DNA from: Candidatus Aerophobus profundus SCGC AAA252-L23
GTDB lineage: Bacteria; Aerophobota; Aerophobia; Aerophobales; Aerophobaceae
Direction of reading: 5' to 3'
Assembly: GCA_000402295.1 (NCBI GenBank)
Contig: AQRW01000136.1
Location: forward strand, 1 to 17,927
Length of the DNA stretch: 17,927 bases
In this document: positions 6,899 through 15,039 of the stretch, one piece after another
Layout: each line of letters opens with the position of its first letter
How positions within the stretch are numbered: the stretch's first letter is position 1
Position numbers and translations under genes: made by a program
The notes under the pieces: generated by a model
Told to the model about the DNA's origin: nothing
The model's input: the letters and a program-made list of their open reading frames with translations, nothing else
The model's database searches: none

Positions 6899-7555
6899 AT
6901 GCCCAGACCAAGAGTAGAGGAGACAGATTCAGGCATCCAAGGAGAATTTATTGTTGCTATCTATGATGAAATGCAGAGAAGACTTAGGGATAAAGGATGG
7001 ATTGAGACAAGAGATATTATAAAAAGCGGGATTACTAAAGGTCTTGCCCTTGAAGTAGGGCCCGGGCCTGGATACCTGGGGCTTGAATGGTTGAAATACA
7101 CGCAAGGAACAACTCTTAAGGGACTGGATATCAGTACAGATATGATATCAATTGCTGAAGGTAATGCAAAAGAGTACAAGTTCTCTGACAGGGTTGAATA
7201 TATCTATAGTAGCGGCGATAAGATGCCTTTTGATGATCAGTCATTTGATGCTGTTTTTACCAATGGATCACTTCACGAATGGAGTAATCCAAAGGATACT
7301 TTCAATGAGATTTGGCGAGTGTTGAAAAAGGGCGGTAGAATCTTCATATCAGATTTACGAAGAGATATGTTCTTCTTATTAAAATGGTTCTTATGGATTA
7401 ATACAAAACCGAAAGAGATTCGTCCCGGTCTAATAACTTCCATAAATGCAGCCTATACCCCAGATGAACTGAGAGAGTTAATCAAAGCAACAAATCTGTC
7501 TGATTGCGAAGTATCTGGGAACCCAATCGGACTGAAACTTACGGGAATAAAATGA
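6899..7555 (+). CDS. Class I SAM-dependent methyltransferase
   Basis: This is a 218-residue Rossmann-fold methyltransferase of the UbiE/Methyltransf_11 type. Motif I is LEVGPGPGYLG (residues 51-61), followed by GLDIS (acidic motif II), DKMPFDDQSFDAVFTNG (motif IV region), then EIWRVLKKGGRIFISDLRR. Such enzymes usually methylate small molecules or lipids; the substrate cannot be told from sequence. The frame is open upstream to 6860, but that would place the start inside the attC. The ATG at 6899 has AAAGGAG seven bases before it and is the better start. The stop lies 11 bases before the next attC, a perfect single-gene cassette. A second copy of its last 210 bases lies at 14621-14830. Confidence 0.88.
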   Translation: MPRPRVEETDSGIQGEFIVAIYDEMQRRLRDKGWIETRDIIKSGITKGLALEVGPGPGYLGLEWLKYTQGTTLKGLDISTDMISIAEGNAKEYKFSDRVEYIYSSGDKMPFDDQSFDAVFTNGSLHEWSNPKDTFNEIWRVLKKGGRIFISDLRRDMFFLLKWFLWINTKPKEIRPGLITSINAAYTPDELRELIKATNLSDCEVSGNPIGLKLTGIK

Positions 7556-7566
7556 ACCAGGACAAT

Positions 7567-7641
7567 GCTCTAATAAATCGTTGCACACGGACACACTTTC
7601 CGCTGCACTCCAAAACACAGGTGAACTCAGACGTTGGGTGG
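7567..7641. repeat. attC recombination site, degenerate left core
   Basis: CTCTAAT AAATCG at the left and GACGTTGGGT at the right bracket inner arms TTGCACACGG and ACAGGTGAACTC with a GCTGCACTCC centre. The layout matches the other sites in the window, but the left core has T where the conserved AAC carries C, so recombination might be impaired. It closes the methyltransferase cassette. Confidence 0.7.
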
Positions 7642-7672
7642 CATCACTGAGAGCCAAAAGAGGAGCAAAGAA

Positions 7673-7771
7673 ATGAACAGGCTGATCAATGTGAAAATGA
7701 TATATCCTCTTATTGCGGTCGTCTTGGTGATCGCGCTCTTCTTCATCAGAGATTTGTCTTATCCCTCTTAG
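7673..7771 (+). CDS. Small single-span membrane peptide (32 residues)
   Basis: The ATG at 7673 follows GAGGAGC at ideal spacing and starts 32 bases after an attC, the expected place for a cassette gene. The peptide begins MNRLINVKM, has a hydrophobic stretch of about 16 residues (IYPLIAVVLVIALFFI), and ends RDLSYPS with a TAG. A short Lys/Arg-bearing N-terminus and one membrane span suggest a small inner-membrane peptide, possibly a type I toxin-like or regulatory peptide. It could also be the 5' remnant of a longer gene. No family is recognised. Confidence 0.45.
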   Translation: MNRLINVKMIYPLIAVVLVIALFFIRDLSYPS

Positions 7772-7806
7772 CATCTGTAAAACTCTTATGAATAACGAAG
7801 AATGAA

Positions 7807-8109
7807 ATGAATCAAAATAGCTTACAACCAACGGAGAAATCCCCAGTGCAGACGGCAACCGGGAAAACTTCCCGCCTGTTCTTTATCGATCACTTGCGCG
7901 CTTCTCTGGTTGCCCTCGTAGTGCTGCACCATGTGGCCCTCGTCTATGGGGCGGGTGCACCGTTCTACTATGTGGAACCCCCGATAAACGACCCTCTATC
8001 ATTCCTGGTACTGCTGGTGTTCATACTTGTTAACCAGTGCTGGTTCATGGGAGCCTTTTTCTTATTTTCGGGCTATTTTACTCCGGGATCATTTGATCGA
8101 AAGGAGCTA
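7807..8109 (+). pseudogene. Acyltransferase 3 family membrane protein, 5' fragment cut by IS630
   Basis: The first 100 residues match the start of acyltransferase-3 (OafA-like) proteins: LFFIDHLRASLVALVVLHH, with the conserved Arg (residue 31) and His pair (41-42) in the first membrane helix. A second hydrophobic span and GAFFLFSGYFTPGSFDRK follow. Family members are about 350-400 residues with ten or so helices and transfer acyl groups to carbohydrates or other surface molecules. The frame runs into the IS630 left end immediately after FDRK. The remaining three quarters are not found on the other side of the element, where an IS66 gene begins instead, so the loss is not a simple insertion. 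Confidence 0.82.
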
Positions 8110-9265
8110 GTATCTACTTGCGTAAATCACCGTAATGTGCTATCCTTGTTGGTGAAAGTATCACACCATGAAGGAGGCAAGTATGCCGTACACCGCAACC
8201 GAAATCACACTGTCTGGTGAGGAGCAGAAGGCATTGGAGCAACGAGTAAGATCAGCCAAGACGGAACAGCGACAGGTCCTCCGTAGTCGCATCGTCCTGG
8301 GTGCGGGGCAAGGAGTTGCCACCAACGAGATTGCCCGCCGGCTGGGGGTCCGTCCCGCCACGGTGAGCAAGTGGCGCACCCGCTTTGCTGAAGAAGGCCT
8401 CTCCGGCCTGGAGGACGCCCCTCGCTCCGGAGCGCCGGCTATCTATGATGAGATGACCGAACGAAGGATTCTGGCCCAGCTGGATGAGCCCATTCCCGGA
8501 GGAGAGACGGTGTGGACCGCCCGGCTCATTGCCCGGGAACTTAGGTGTGTCTCCGTGGACCATGTCTGGCGAGTCCTCCGCAAGCACGGGATTCACCTCC
8601 AGCGTCGCCGCAGCTGGTGCATCAGCACTGATCCGGAATTCGCCCGGAAAGCTGCCGATATTGTGGGACTTTACCTGGCACCCCCGGACAATGCCATCGT
8701 TATCTGTGTCGATGAAAAACCCTCCATCCAGGCACTGGAACGGGCCCAAGGATATCTGAAGCTGTACGATGGCACCACCTCGCGGGGATTCAGCTCCCGG
8801 TACAAACGTCATGGGACCACCACTTTGTTCGCTGTCTTAGAGGTAGCCACCGGGATGATCAGGGCCGGGCACTACCGGCGCCGACGACGACGACGACGTG
8901 AGTTCCTTGACTTCATGAATCACCTCATCGCCGGGTATCCCTCGGATCAGGAACTGCACGTGGTGCTGGATAACCTGGCCACCCACAAGAAGAAACATGG
9001 TACCTGGCTCTCCGTCACCCCAACGTGCACTTCCACTATACCCCGACCAATGCCAGCTGGCTCAATCAAATTGAAGTCTGGTTCAGCATCCTGACCACCA
9101 GGGTGGTCCGACACGGGAGCTTCACTTCTCCTAGGCAGCTGCGGGAGGCCATCACCGGGTTCACCGAAGCCTACAATGAAGACTGTGCCCCCTTTGAGTG
9201 GACGAAGCCTGAGGTCAAGCAAGTTCTCTTGCAACATCGTTACGCTGACTTATGCAAGTAGATAC
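8110..9265 (+). mobile_element. IS630-family insertion sequence, TA-flanked
   Basis: The ends GTATCTACTTGC (8110-8121) and GCAAGTAGATAC (9254-9265) are perfect terminal inverted repeats, and similarity continues inwards. Each end is flanked by TA (8108-8109, 9266-9267), giving CTAG on the left, as expected for IS630 elements that duplicate a TA target. The left flank is an acyltransferase and the right flank is a few bases before an IS66 transposase, so the two sides did not come from one intact gene. The element is clearly more GC-rich than most of the window. Confidence 0.85.
8183..9261 (+). pseudogene. IS630-family transposase, one frameshift
   Basis: Translation from the ATG at 8183 (AAGGAGG five bases upstream; a frame-compatible ATG at 8168 precedes that site and is unlikely) gives an N-terminal helix-turn-helix (NEIARRLGVRPATVSKW). 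The DDE nuclease follows: VICVDEKPS with the first Asp, VVLDNLATHK with the second. After a shift near 9005-9015 comes NASWLNQIEVW with the final Glu, ending at 9261. All catalytic residues survive, but on two frames; one missing or two extra bases explain it. A (CGA)n run at 8880-8897 adds a string of arginines before EFLDFMNHL. The protein should be about 355 residues if the frame were restored. Confidence 0.85.
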
Positions 9266-9271
9266 TAGGTC

Positions 9272-10750
9272 ATGAAGCGTAAAGATATTCTCACCATTTA
9301 TGAAACTGGCCCCGAGGCCGTTATCAAGCTGGTTAACAGTCTACTTGCAAGTATTACCGAACTTAAAAGGCAGATTGAAAAACAGTCCGCAGATATTACT
9401 GAACTCAAAGAGCGGGTAAAGACTTTGGAAAATCAACTCAGCAAAAACAGTCGCAACAGTAGCAAACCCCCCCCCAACTGATGGGTTTGTGAGAGTGAAA
9501 AGCCGCCGCCAAAAAACTGGCCGCTCACCGGGCGGACAGAAAGGGCATCCCGGACACACCTTGAAGATGATAGAGAATCCTGAGCATACCATTATCCATC
9601 GGGTCCCCGTCTGTAAAGAATGCGGTAGTTCTTTGGAAAAGGTAACGGCTACCGATTATGCCAGACGTCAGGTATTTGAACTGCCACCCATCAAAGTTGA
9701 AACAATTGAGCACCGGGCCGAGAAAAAGATTTGTCCCCGTTGTGGCTGTCTCAACAAGGCCTTCTTCCCGGAAGAAGTCCAACAGCCAGTGCAATATGGA
9801 CCTCGCTTGAGGTCCGTGGCTGTCTATTTAAGTCAGTACCAGCTCCTACCCTTGCGAGCTGCACTAGTGAGCTGTTTGCTGATCTCTTTGGCCATCAATT
9901 AAGTCAGGCTACTTTAGTTAACGCAAACAAGGCCGCTTACGAGATCCTGGAGCCTGTAGAGGAAAAGATCAAAGAAGAGCTGATGGTCTCTTCTGTTATC
10001 CATTTTGACGAAACCGGTTTGCATATCAACGGGGAACGAGAATGGCTCCATGTAGCCAGTACAGAAAGACTAACCTTTTATGCTGCCCATGCTAAACGAG
10101 AAGGTGAAGCTACCGATGAAATAGGTATTTTACCTAAGTTTCAAGGAACAGCAGTTCATGATTTCTGGAGGTCTTATTTCAAATATGACTGCCGCCACGC
10201 TCTTTGCAATGCTCACCACCTTCGGGAACTAACCGGCATCTTGGAGCAGGACAAACAAGCCTGGCCCCAGGGTATGATTGATCTACTCTGCGAGATCAGA
10301 AAGAAGGTGGAAGAGAAAAAAGCGGTAGTTAACAGGTTAGATCCGGACCAGATAAAAAGCTTCCAAGAAAGATACGATCGAATAGTCCAAAAGGGTTTCA
10401 CTGAAAACCCAACTCCCACACTTGAGGATCAACCAAAAAGACGGGGCAGAAAGAAACAAAGCAAGGCGAAAAACCTGCTGGATCGCTTAAACAAGTACTG
10501 CAGACAGACACTAGCCTTTATGTATGACTTTAGCATTCCCTTTGATAACAATCAGGGTGAACAGGATATTAGGATGATGAAAGTTCAGCAGAAAATCTCA
10601 GGCACCTTTCGCAGTACTCAGGGAGCAAAAACTTTCTGTCGCATCAGGGGTTATATCTCTACCCTCAGAAAGAATTCCCTTTCCGTCATCGACGCCATTG
10701 AATCTGCTCTCGAGGGAAATCCCTTTATTCCAATGTACAGAGCCCCTTAA
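9272..10750 (+). pseudogene. IS66-family transposase TnpC, two frameshifts
   Basis: The N-terminal part is a coiled coil (ELKRQIEKQSADITELKERV) followed by LSKNSRNSSKPP, the classic IS66 leader. A run of nine C (9467-9475) then breaks the frame; eight would continue as PTDGFVR into GRSPGGQKGHPGHTL. A zinc-finger-like region (CKECG, CPRCGC) comes next. A second shift near 9855-9870 joins QYQLLPL to TSELFADLFG. The DDE domain follows: IHFDETGLHI, CNAHHLREL and a C-terminal FDNNQGEQDIRMMK with the catalytic Glu. No tnpA or tnpB is present, as in the ISBst12 subgroup. The gene begins seven bases after the IS630 end, and I cannot locate either IS66 terminal repeat, so the element is probably truncated on the left. 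Confidence 0.85.
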
Positions 10751-11076
10751 TAACATTTTCCTTCCTGAGGTATTTTAGGTTGAACATCTCATTTGCATTG
10801 GTGTAATTTGACAGGCTGAATAGTTACAAGTAAAATATGAAATAAAAGCGAACTGTACTACCGACTTGAAAATTTTGTCTAGGTTTCATGCGGTTTTCCG
10901 TCACTATATGTAGAAGTCGGGATAGAGGGAAGAAATAAAAATACATTTTGTAAATTGTATGTATCAGAAATTGTTTTGATACAAACATTATGGCTATATA
11001 AGAACTATGGTTTAACACAAACTTTACACAAAATGTTAAAAAGACATAGGAGTAGGAAAATAACAAAGGAGATAAA
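10751..11076. other. Gene-free stretch between IS66 and the phosphoesterase
   Basis: About 325 bases without a convincing gene. The first part probably holds the uncharacterised right end of the IS66 element. The remainder is AT-rich and should contain the promoter of the metallophosphoesterase gene. The only symmetric element I see is TGTATCA at 10960-10966 and TGATACA at 10977-10983, a 7-bp inverted repeat with a ten-base spacer. Confidence 0.5.
10960..10983. promoter_or_regulatory. Inverted repeat TGTATCA-N10-TGATACA, possible operator
   Basis: The two arms are exact complements, with half-sites centred 17 bases apart. They lie about 95 bases before the phosphoesterase start in an AT-rich promoter-like region. 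A dimeric transcription factor site is plausible. No matching regulator is visible in the window. Confidence 0.3.
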
Positions 11077-12396
11077 ATGAAAAATTTAAAGAGTATTTTA
11101 AGTGCGATTATTATGGTGATGTTTTTAAGTGTACTTACATCATGCGATCCGGTTAGCCCGACAAATTCGGGAATAAACCCTTTCACCAATGGTGGTAATG
11201 AAAGGAATATGCTAGTTGTTATCAGCGATATGCATCTTGGCGCCGACCTCGCTTATGCAGAGTGCAAAGACAACCTTGGGGCACTTGAGAAGCTGCTTGA
11301 ACAGATCAGAGTGGCTCCAAATGTCAAGGAACTTGTTATCGCTGGGGACTTGCTCGATGAATGGTTTGTACCAGCGACAACAGATACTTATGAAGGAAAA
11401 GATCAGAGTGACTTTGTTCAGCGGATCGCGGAAACCAATAAGGGTGTGTTTGATGCCCTTAACCGGATAATCCAAGCACAAGAAATTTTAGTTACCTATA
11501 TACCGGGGAACCATGATTTAACAATAACTGCGGAAAATGTTGACCTTATTCTTCCAGGGATAAATCAGGCGCGAGACGTGCTGGGCTTAGGCACATACTC
11601 TCCGGCATATCTACCAGAAATGGCGATTGAACATTGTCATCGCTACTGTTTTTTCTGCTCCCCTGACCCGATTTCCAACCAAGATGTTGCGCCGGGAACC
11701 ATAACGCCTCCGGGATACTTTTTCACAAGAATTGCCACGCTCCATGTGGTACAAAATTGCCATACAGCAGGAGACACGATACTGGTTGTCACCCCAAATA
11801 CTTCGGGCAATGAAAGCCAAAATTTATTATTCGAATATTGGAAAAATTGGAAAACAACATTGATCGAACTGCCGATAGAAAACATGTTTGATGAGAACAT
11901 TATTGTAACAAATGTCGATGGATTCTCCGAGACCTATGCAGTTAACGATTTACTGCCTTTCCAATTAACCCCTGGTGGATTTATTGATGTGAACCTTTTC
12001 AACGGAATTCAAGATACATGGGATGAACGGCAAATGCTCAACATGGTGGCTGTTAATATTCCTGTAGCTCAGGCGATTGCAAATGTTTTTGAGACAAGTC
12101 ATTTGGATGATCAGGCAAAGGTACAATATTTTATGAACCCGAATTCCAATAAGAGAATCGTCGTTTTCGGACATACACATGATGCTAAAATTATTTCGTC
12201 TGAAAATTATAATGGGCAAAAATCAATCTATGCTAATTCTGGAACATGGATTGATCATAATCCAAATCGGACAACAATGAATTTTGTCGTCATAACACCA
12301 CAGAATGCTGATGTTTCTTCTCAAACCTATGTAAAACTTTACAATTTTGAAGGTGAAGTTGTAACGAAAATGGCTGAAGACTCATTACGCTATTAG
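11077..12396 (+). CDS. Lipoprotein metallophosphoesterase (calcineurin-like)
   Basis: This 439-residue protein starts with a lipoprotein signal peptide: KNLKS, a hydrophobic core, then lipobox L-T-S-C with the lipidated Cys at 23 and Asp at 24. The mature protein has the metallophosphoesterase motifs in order: SDMHLG (D51, H53), GDLLDEW (D91), GNHD (144-147) and GHTHD near residue 365, which form the two-metal site. The order and the DEW after GDLL recall the LpxH/UDP-diacylglucosamine pyrophosphatase-like branch. An insert rich in Cys and His (EHCHRYCFFC, residues near 188-197) is unusual. The cell-envelope location rules out a cytoplasmic LpxH role; an extracytoplasmic phosphodiesterase or nucleotidase is likelier. 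The start follows AAAGGAGAT. No attC directly follows, so its status as a cassette is uncertain. Confidence 0.88.
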   Translation: MKNLKSILSAIIMVMFLSVLTSCDPVSPTNSGINPFTNGGNERNMLVVISDMHLGADLAYAECKDNLGALEKLLEQIRVAPNVKELVIAGDLLDEWFVPATTDTYEGKDQSDFVQRIAETNKGVFDALNRIIQAQEILVTYIPGNHDLTITAENVDLILPGINQARDVLGLGTYSPAYLPEMAIEHCHRYCFFCSPDPISNQDVAPGTITPPGYFFTRIATLHVVQNCHTAGDTILVVTPNTSGNESQNLLFEYWKNWKTTLIELPIENMFDENIIVTNVDGFSETYAVNDLLPFQLTPGGFIDVNLFNGIQDTWDERQMLNMVAVNIPVAQAIANVFETSHLDDQAKVQYFMNPNSNKRIVVFGHTHDAKIISSENYNGQKSIYANSGTWIDHNPNRTTMNFVVITPQNADVSSQTYVKLYNFEGEVVTKMAEDSLRY

Positions 12397-12475
12397 CAGT
12401 AAACAGGTGTAGTCTTGATGATTGAATTTATTCAAAAAATATCTAAAATTTCTGACAAAGATAAAATGAAATAAT

Positions 12476-12584
12476 TACGTTGGGTATCGTAGTGTAGCAT
12501 TAATAATGATTTCACTGGTAATTCAAGCATCCTGTCCCGCAAAAACTTTTGTGCCTTACTACTGCTACACTCGAACGTTGAGAT
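12476..12584. repeat. Possible degenerate attC-like site
   Basis: CGTAGTGTAGCA (12488-12499) is nearly complementary to TGCTACACTCG (12563-12573), and the right arm is followed by AACGTTGAGAT, which has the GTTRRR core of an attC right end. The left core is not recognisable. It lies between the phosphoesterase and a well-formed attC and could be the decayed end of the phosphoesterase cassette. A reading frame of 17 codons nearby (12419) is not convincing. Confidence 0.35.
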
Positions 12585-12601
12585 TGAAATGAAAAAAGAG
12601 A

Positions 12602-12676
12602 CACATAACAAATCACTGCACTGGATTTTTACTCCGCTGTGCTCCGTAAAAACCAGTGAGTTCAATCGTTAGATTT
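12602..12676. repeat. attC recombination site
   Basis: ACATAAC (12603-12609) on the left and GTTAGAT (12668-12674) on the right bracket strong inner arms: CACTGGATTTTTAC pairs with GTAAAAACCAGTG around a CGCTGTGCTCC centre. This is a textbook folded attC. Its right end is followed directly by the ribosome binding site of the creD homologue. Confidence 0.85.
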
Positions 12677-12687
12677 AGGAGGAAACT

Positions 12688-14017
12688 TTGGCTACGCAAG
12701 AAACCATAAAGAAAACAAGCAATTTCATTCGAAACTCTGTGACACTAAAAATACTCTCGATCGGATTACTAGTCATAATTCTTTTAATTCCGACAACAAT
12801 GATTTCATCTTTGATGTCGGAAAGGGAGTCAAGAAGAGACTCTGTCATTCAAGAAATAAACCAAAAATGGGGAAACAGCCAAACTGTTACAGGTCCGTTT
12901 TTTACAGTTCCATATAAGTCGTTCTATAAAGACGAAAATAAGAAGTTGAAATTCAACATACACTATCTGTATTCTACCTGAAAAGCTAGATATTTCTGGG
13001 CAAATAGATCCGCAAATTAGATACAGAAGTATTTATGAAGCTGTCTTATATAGCACTCAAATTAACATAAATGGTAATTTCACATTACCTATACTGAATC
13101 AATCCAATATTAACCCAGAAAACGTACTTTGGGAAAAAGCCATATTTTCTATTGGCATCACCGACATGAGAGGTATTCAAGACAATATAGTTATTATCTT
13201 TGACGAAAAAAAATATGACGCAAGCCCAGGATTAAGAACAACTGACATCACATCATCAGGTGTACATTGCGTTATCCCCCTATCACCAATCAAAGACGTC
13301 AACACGTTTTCCTTACAACTCAATCTTAATGGTAGTGAAAATATTCAGTTTATCCCGGTAGGCAAAACAACTAGTGTCAATCTTAAATCCAGTTGGCCTT
13401 CCCTAAGTTTCAACGGCTCCTTCCTTCCAACCACCAGAAAAATAACTGATAAAGGTTTTTCTGCTACATGGAACATTTTACATCTAAATCGAAATTTCCC
13501 TCAATCTTGGACGGGAAATCAATATAAGGCGATCGATGCTTCTTTTGGCCTAAAACTACTCATCACTGCTGACATATACCAAAAATCTATTAGAGTATCG
13601 AAATATGCACTAATGTTCATCATCTTCACATTTTCAGCATTTTTCTTTTCAGAAATTATCAGCAAAAAGAGAGTTCATCCTATTCAGTATACTCTAATTG
13701 GGTTCGCCATTATTCTATTCTACGTTCTACTTCTTTCAATTTCTGAGCATTTAAATTTTGATTTTGCTTATATCCTATCGGCCCTTACGATAACCATTAT
13801 AATAACGGGTTACTCTAAAGGTATTCTAAAAAACAATCGTTTTACATTAACTATCTTCGGCATACTGATCATTCTATACTCATATTTGTACATTGTCCTT
13901 CGACTTGAAGACTATGCTTTGATTATGGGTAGCATTGGACTATTGACTGTATTAAGTACGGTAATGTACATAACAAGGAAAATAGATTGGTATTCTTTAG
14001 AAAAGAATCAAAATTAA
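12688..14017 (+). pseudogene. creD: CreD-family inner membrane protein, one frameshift
   Basis: The TTG at 12688 follows AGGAGG at good spacing and gives SVTLKILSIGLLVIILLIP, the first membrane helix, then SERESRRDSVIQEINQKWG and VTGPFFTVPY, all diagnostic of CreD. After HYLY a one-base shift near 12973 continues LPEKLDISGQIDPQIR and SIYEAVLY, then a periplasmic beta-rich part, and five to six C-terminal membrane helices with FIPVGKTTSV and SFNGSFLP before them. CreD is an inner membrane protein of the CreBC regulon in enterics, linked to envelope integrity; its biochemical role is unclear. No creBC genes are nearby. The reading restored across the shift is about 440 residues, the usual length. 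It is followed four bases later by an attC. Confidence 0.85.
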
Positions 14018-14020
14018 CAA

Positions 14021-14078
14021 GAATCTAACAAACAAATCCAGCGGATGCTAACGCGCCGCTGAGCTTAGTCGTTAGCTG
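14021..14078. repeat. attC recombination site, short form
   Basis: ATCTAAC (14023-14029) and GTTAGCT (14071-14077) are the complementary cores; the inner arms are short (CCAGCGG, CCGCTGAG) with a small centre, giving a compact site of about 58 bases. It lies between the creD stop and the next start, so it closes the creD cassette. Confidence 0.78.
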
Positions 14079-14105
14079 TATTCTTTTATATCTCAAGAGG
14101 TCACC

Positions 14106-14513
14106 ATGAATATTGGGAAAGGTGATTTGATTAGGATAATATTAGCCTTAAACACTTTGCATGAAGAAACTGCACACTTTTTCAATTCTCAGGGTTTGAA
14201 TCGAGTTCCAGGTGCCCAAGCGCTCGCGGAATTGTCCGCTTTCCGTGCAGAATCTGTTCGGACTGCTTATGTCCGAGGCAATTTGCTTATTGAAGTATCG
14301 GCAGACCAGCTTGCCGCATTGTTTAGAAATCTCTCTGAGCCTGCATTGACTATTGTTCCATGGACATCCGTTAGAGCTATTTTAGAGTCACCTGTATTAG
14401 CTACCTGGCTACTTGATCCAAGTATCAGTGCTCAAGAGCGTGTGCAAAGAAGTTATGTTTTCCGATATAAAGGTCTTTCTCAACAATCAGGAAAGGCCAC
14501 ATCAGTCACTTGA
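14106..14513 (+). pseudogene. Unknown cassette protein truncated by an IS3 remnant
   Basis: The first about 125 residues are native: NIGKGDLIRIILALNTLHEE, then AQALAELSAFRAESVRTAY, IEVSADQLAALFRNL, and SPVLATWLLDPSISAQERVQRSYVFRYKGL. The segment LLDP.I....RVQRS...R..GL is one I associate with uncharacterised actinobacterial and environmental proteins, but I can give no family name. From about residue 127 the frame has entered IS3 sequence (SGKATSVT), so the last residues are foreign and the true C-terminus is lost. The start has AAGAGGT upstream and follows an attC by 28 bases. It was the gene of a separate cassette before the IS3-associated deletion. Confidence 0.6.
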
Positions 14514-14620
14514 CTGTCGGACATTAGCTGAGGTATGTTATGATAGTAAGAACTACAAAAACAGATTTAGCTGTAACTTAACTTTGGCAAATTAGTGTCC
14601 GACCAATGGGGTCCACCCCA
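14484..14620 (+). mobile_element. IS3-family right-end remnant
   Basis: About 137 bases closely match 3938-4074 of the first IS3 element, from the NQERPHQS codons through the terminal repeat GTGTCCGACC...GGGGTCCACCCC. The left end and the rest of the transposase are absent. It joins the truncated unknown gene to the methyltransferase remnant, so it marks the breakpoint of a deletion that fused two cassettes. Confidence 0.8.
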
Positions 14621-14830
14621 ATATCAGATTTACGAAGAGATATGTTCTTCTTACTAAAATGGTTCTTATGGATTAACACAAAACCGAAAGAGATTCGTCC
14701 CGGTCTAATCACTTCCATAAATGCAGCCTATACCCCAGATGAACTGAGAGAGTTAATCAAAGCAACAAACCTGTCTAATTGCGAAGTATCTGGGAGCCCA
14801 ATTGGACTGAAACTTATAGGAATGAAATGA
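14621..14830 (+). pseudogene. 3' remnant of a second SAM methyltransferase copy
   Basis: These 210 bases match 7346-7555 with about ten substitutions (roughly 95% identity by eye), encoding ISDLRRDMFFLLKWFLW to the C-terminus. The 5' two thirds with the SAM-binding motifs are gone, replaced by the IS3 end. The stop is again followed, 12 bases on, by an attC. The substitutions include several silent changes, so this is a diverged paralogue or allele rather than a very recent duplicate. Confidence 0.88.
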
Positions 14831-14841
14831 ACCAGAACAAT

Positions 14842-14915
14842 GTTCTAACAAAGCGCTGCACCTGACCGTAATTCCGCTACGCTCCATAGCGGCAGGTGAG
14901 CTCAAGCGTTGGGCC
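14842..14915. repeat. attC recombination site
   Basis: TTCTAAC (14843-14849) and GTTGGGC (14908-14914) are the cores; AAGCGCTGCACCTG and GGCAGGTGAGCTC are the inner arms. It is nearly the same as the site at 6806-6879 but follows the methyltransferase copy, whereas the first methyltransferase copy is followed by a different attC (7567-7641). This shuffling of sites between copies is typical of integron arrays. Confidence 0.82.
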
Positions 14916-15039
14916 GCATGACTACAAGTCAGGTAGCCCTTCTCAAGAAGCATAGTTTTCTTCAGAATAGTTTTTCCCCGAGAGGTAGATATGCTATCCG
15001 AACTTTCAAGGCTATTTCATAAAAACTCACCGTTGGATA

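Noticed and set aside
7478..7858. A 126-residue minus-strand frame across the methyltransferase end, attC and acyltransferase start
   Set aside because: It spans an attC and three plus-strand features, has no ribosome binding site and no recognisable protein features.
8252..8812. A 186-residue minus-strand reading frame opposite the IS630 transposase
   Set aside because: It is a mirror of a GC-rich coding region, has no family features, and the plus-strand frame is clearly the transposase.
12419..12472. A 17-codon reading frame (MIEFIQKISKISDKDKMK) after the phosphoesterase
   Set aside because: It has no ribosome binding site, is low in complexity and lies in AT-rich sequence where such frames are expected by chance.
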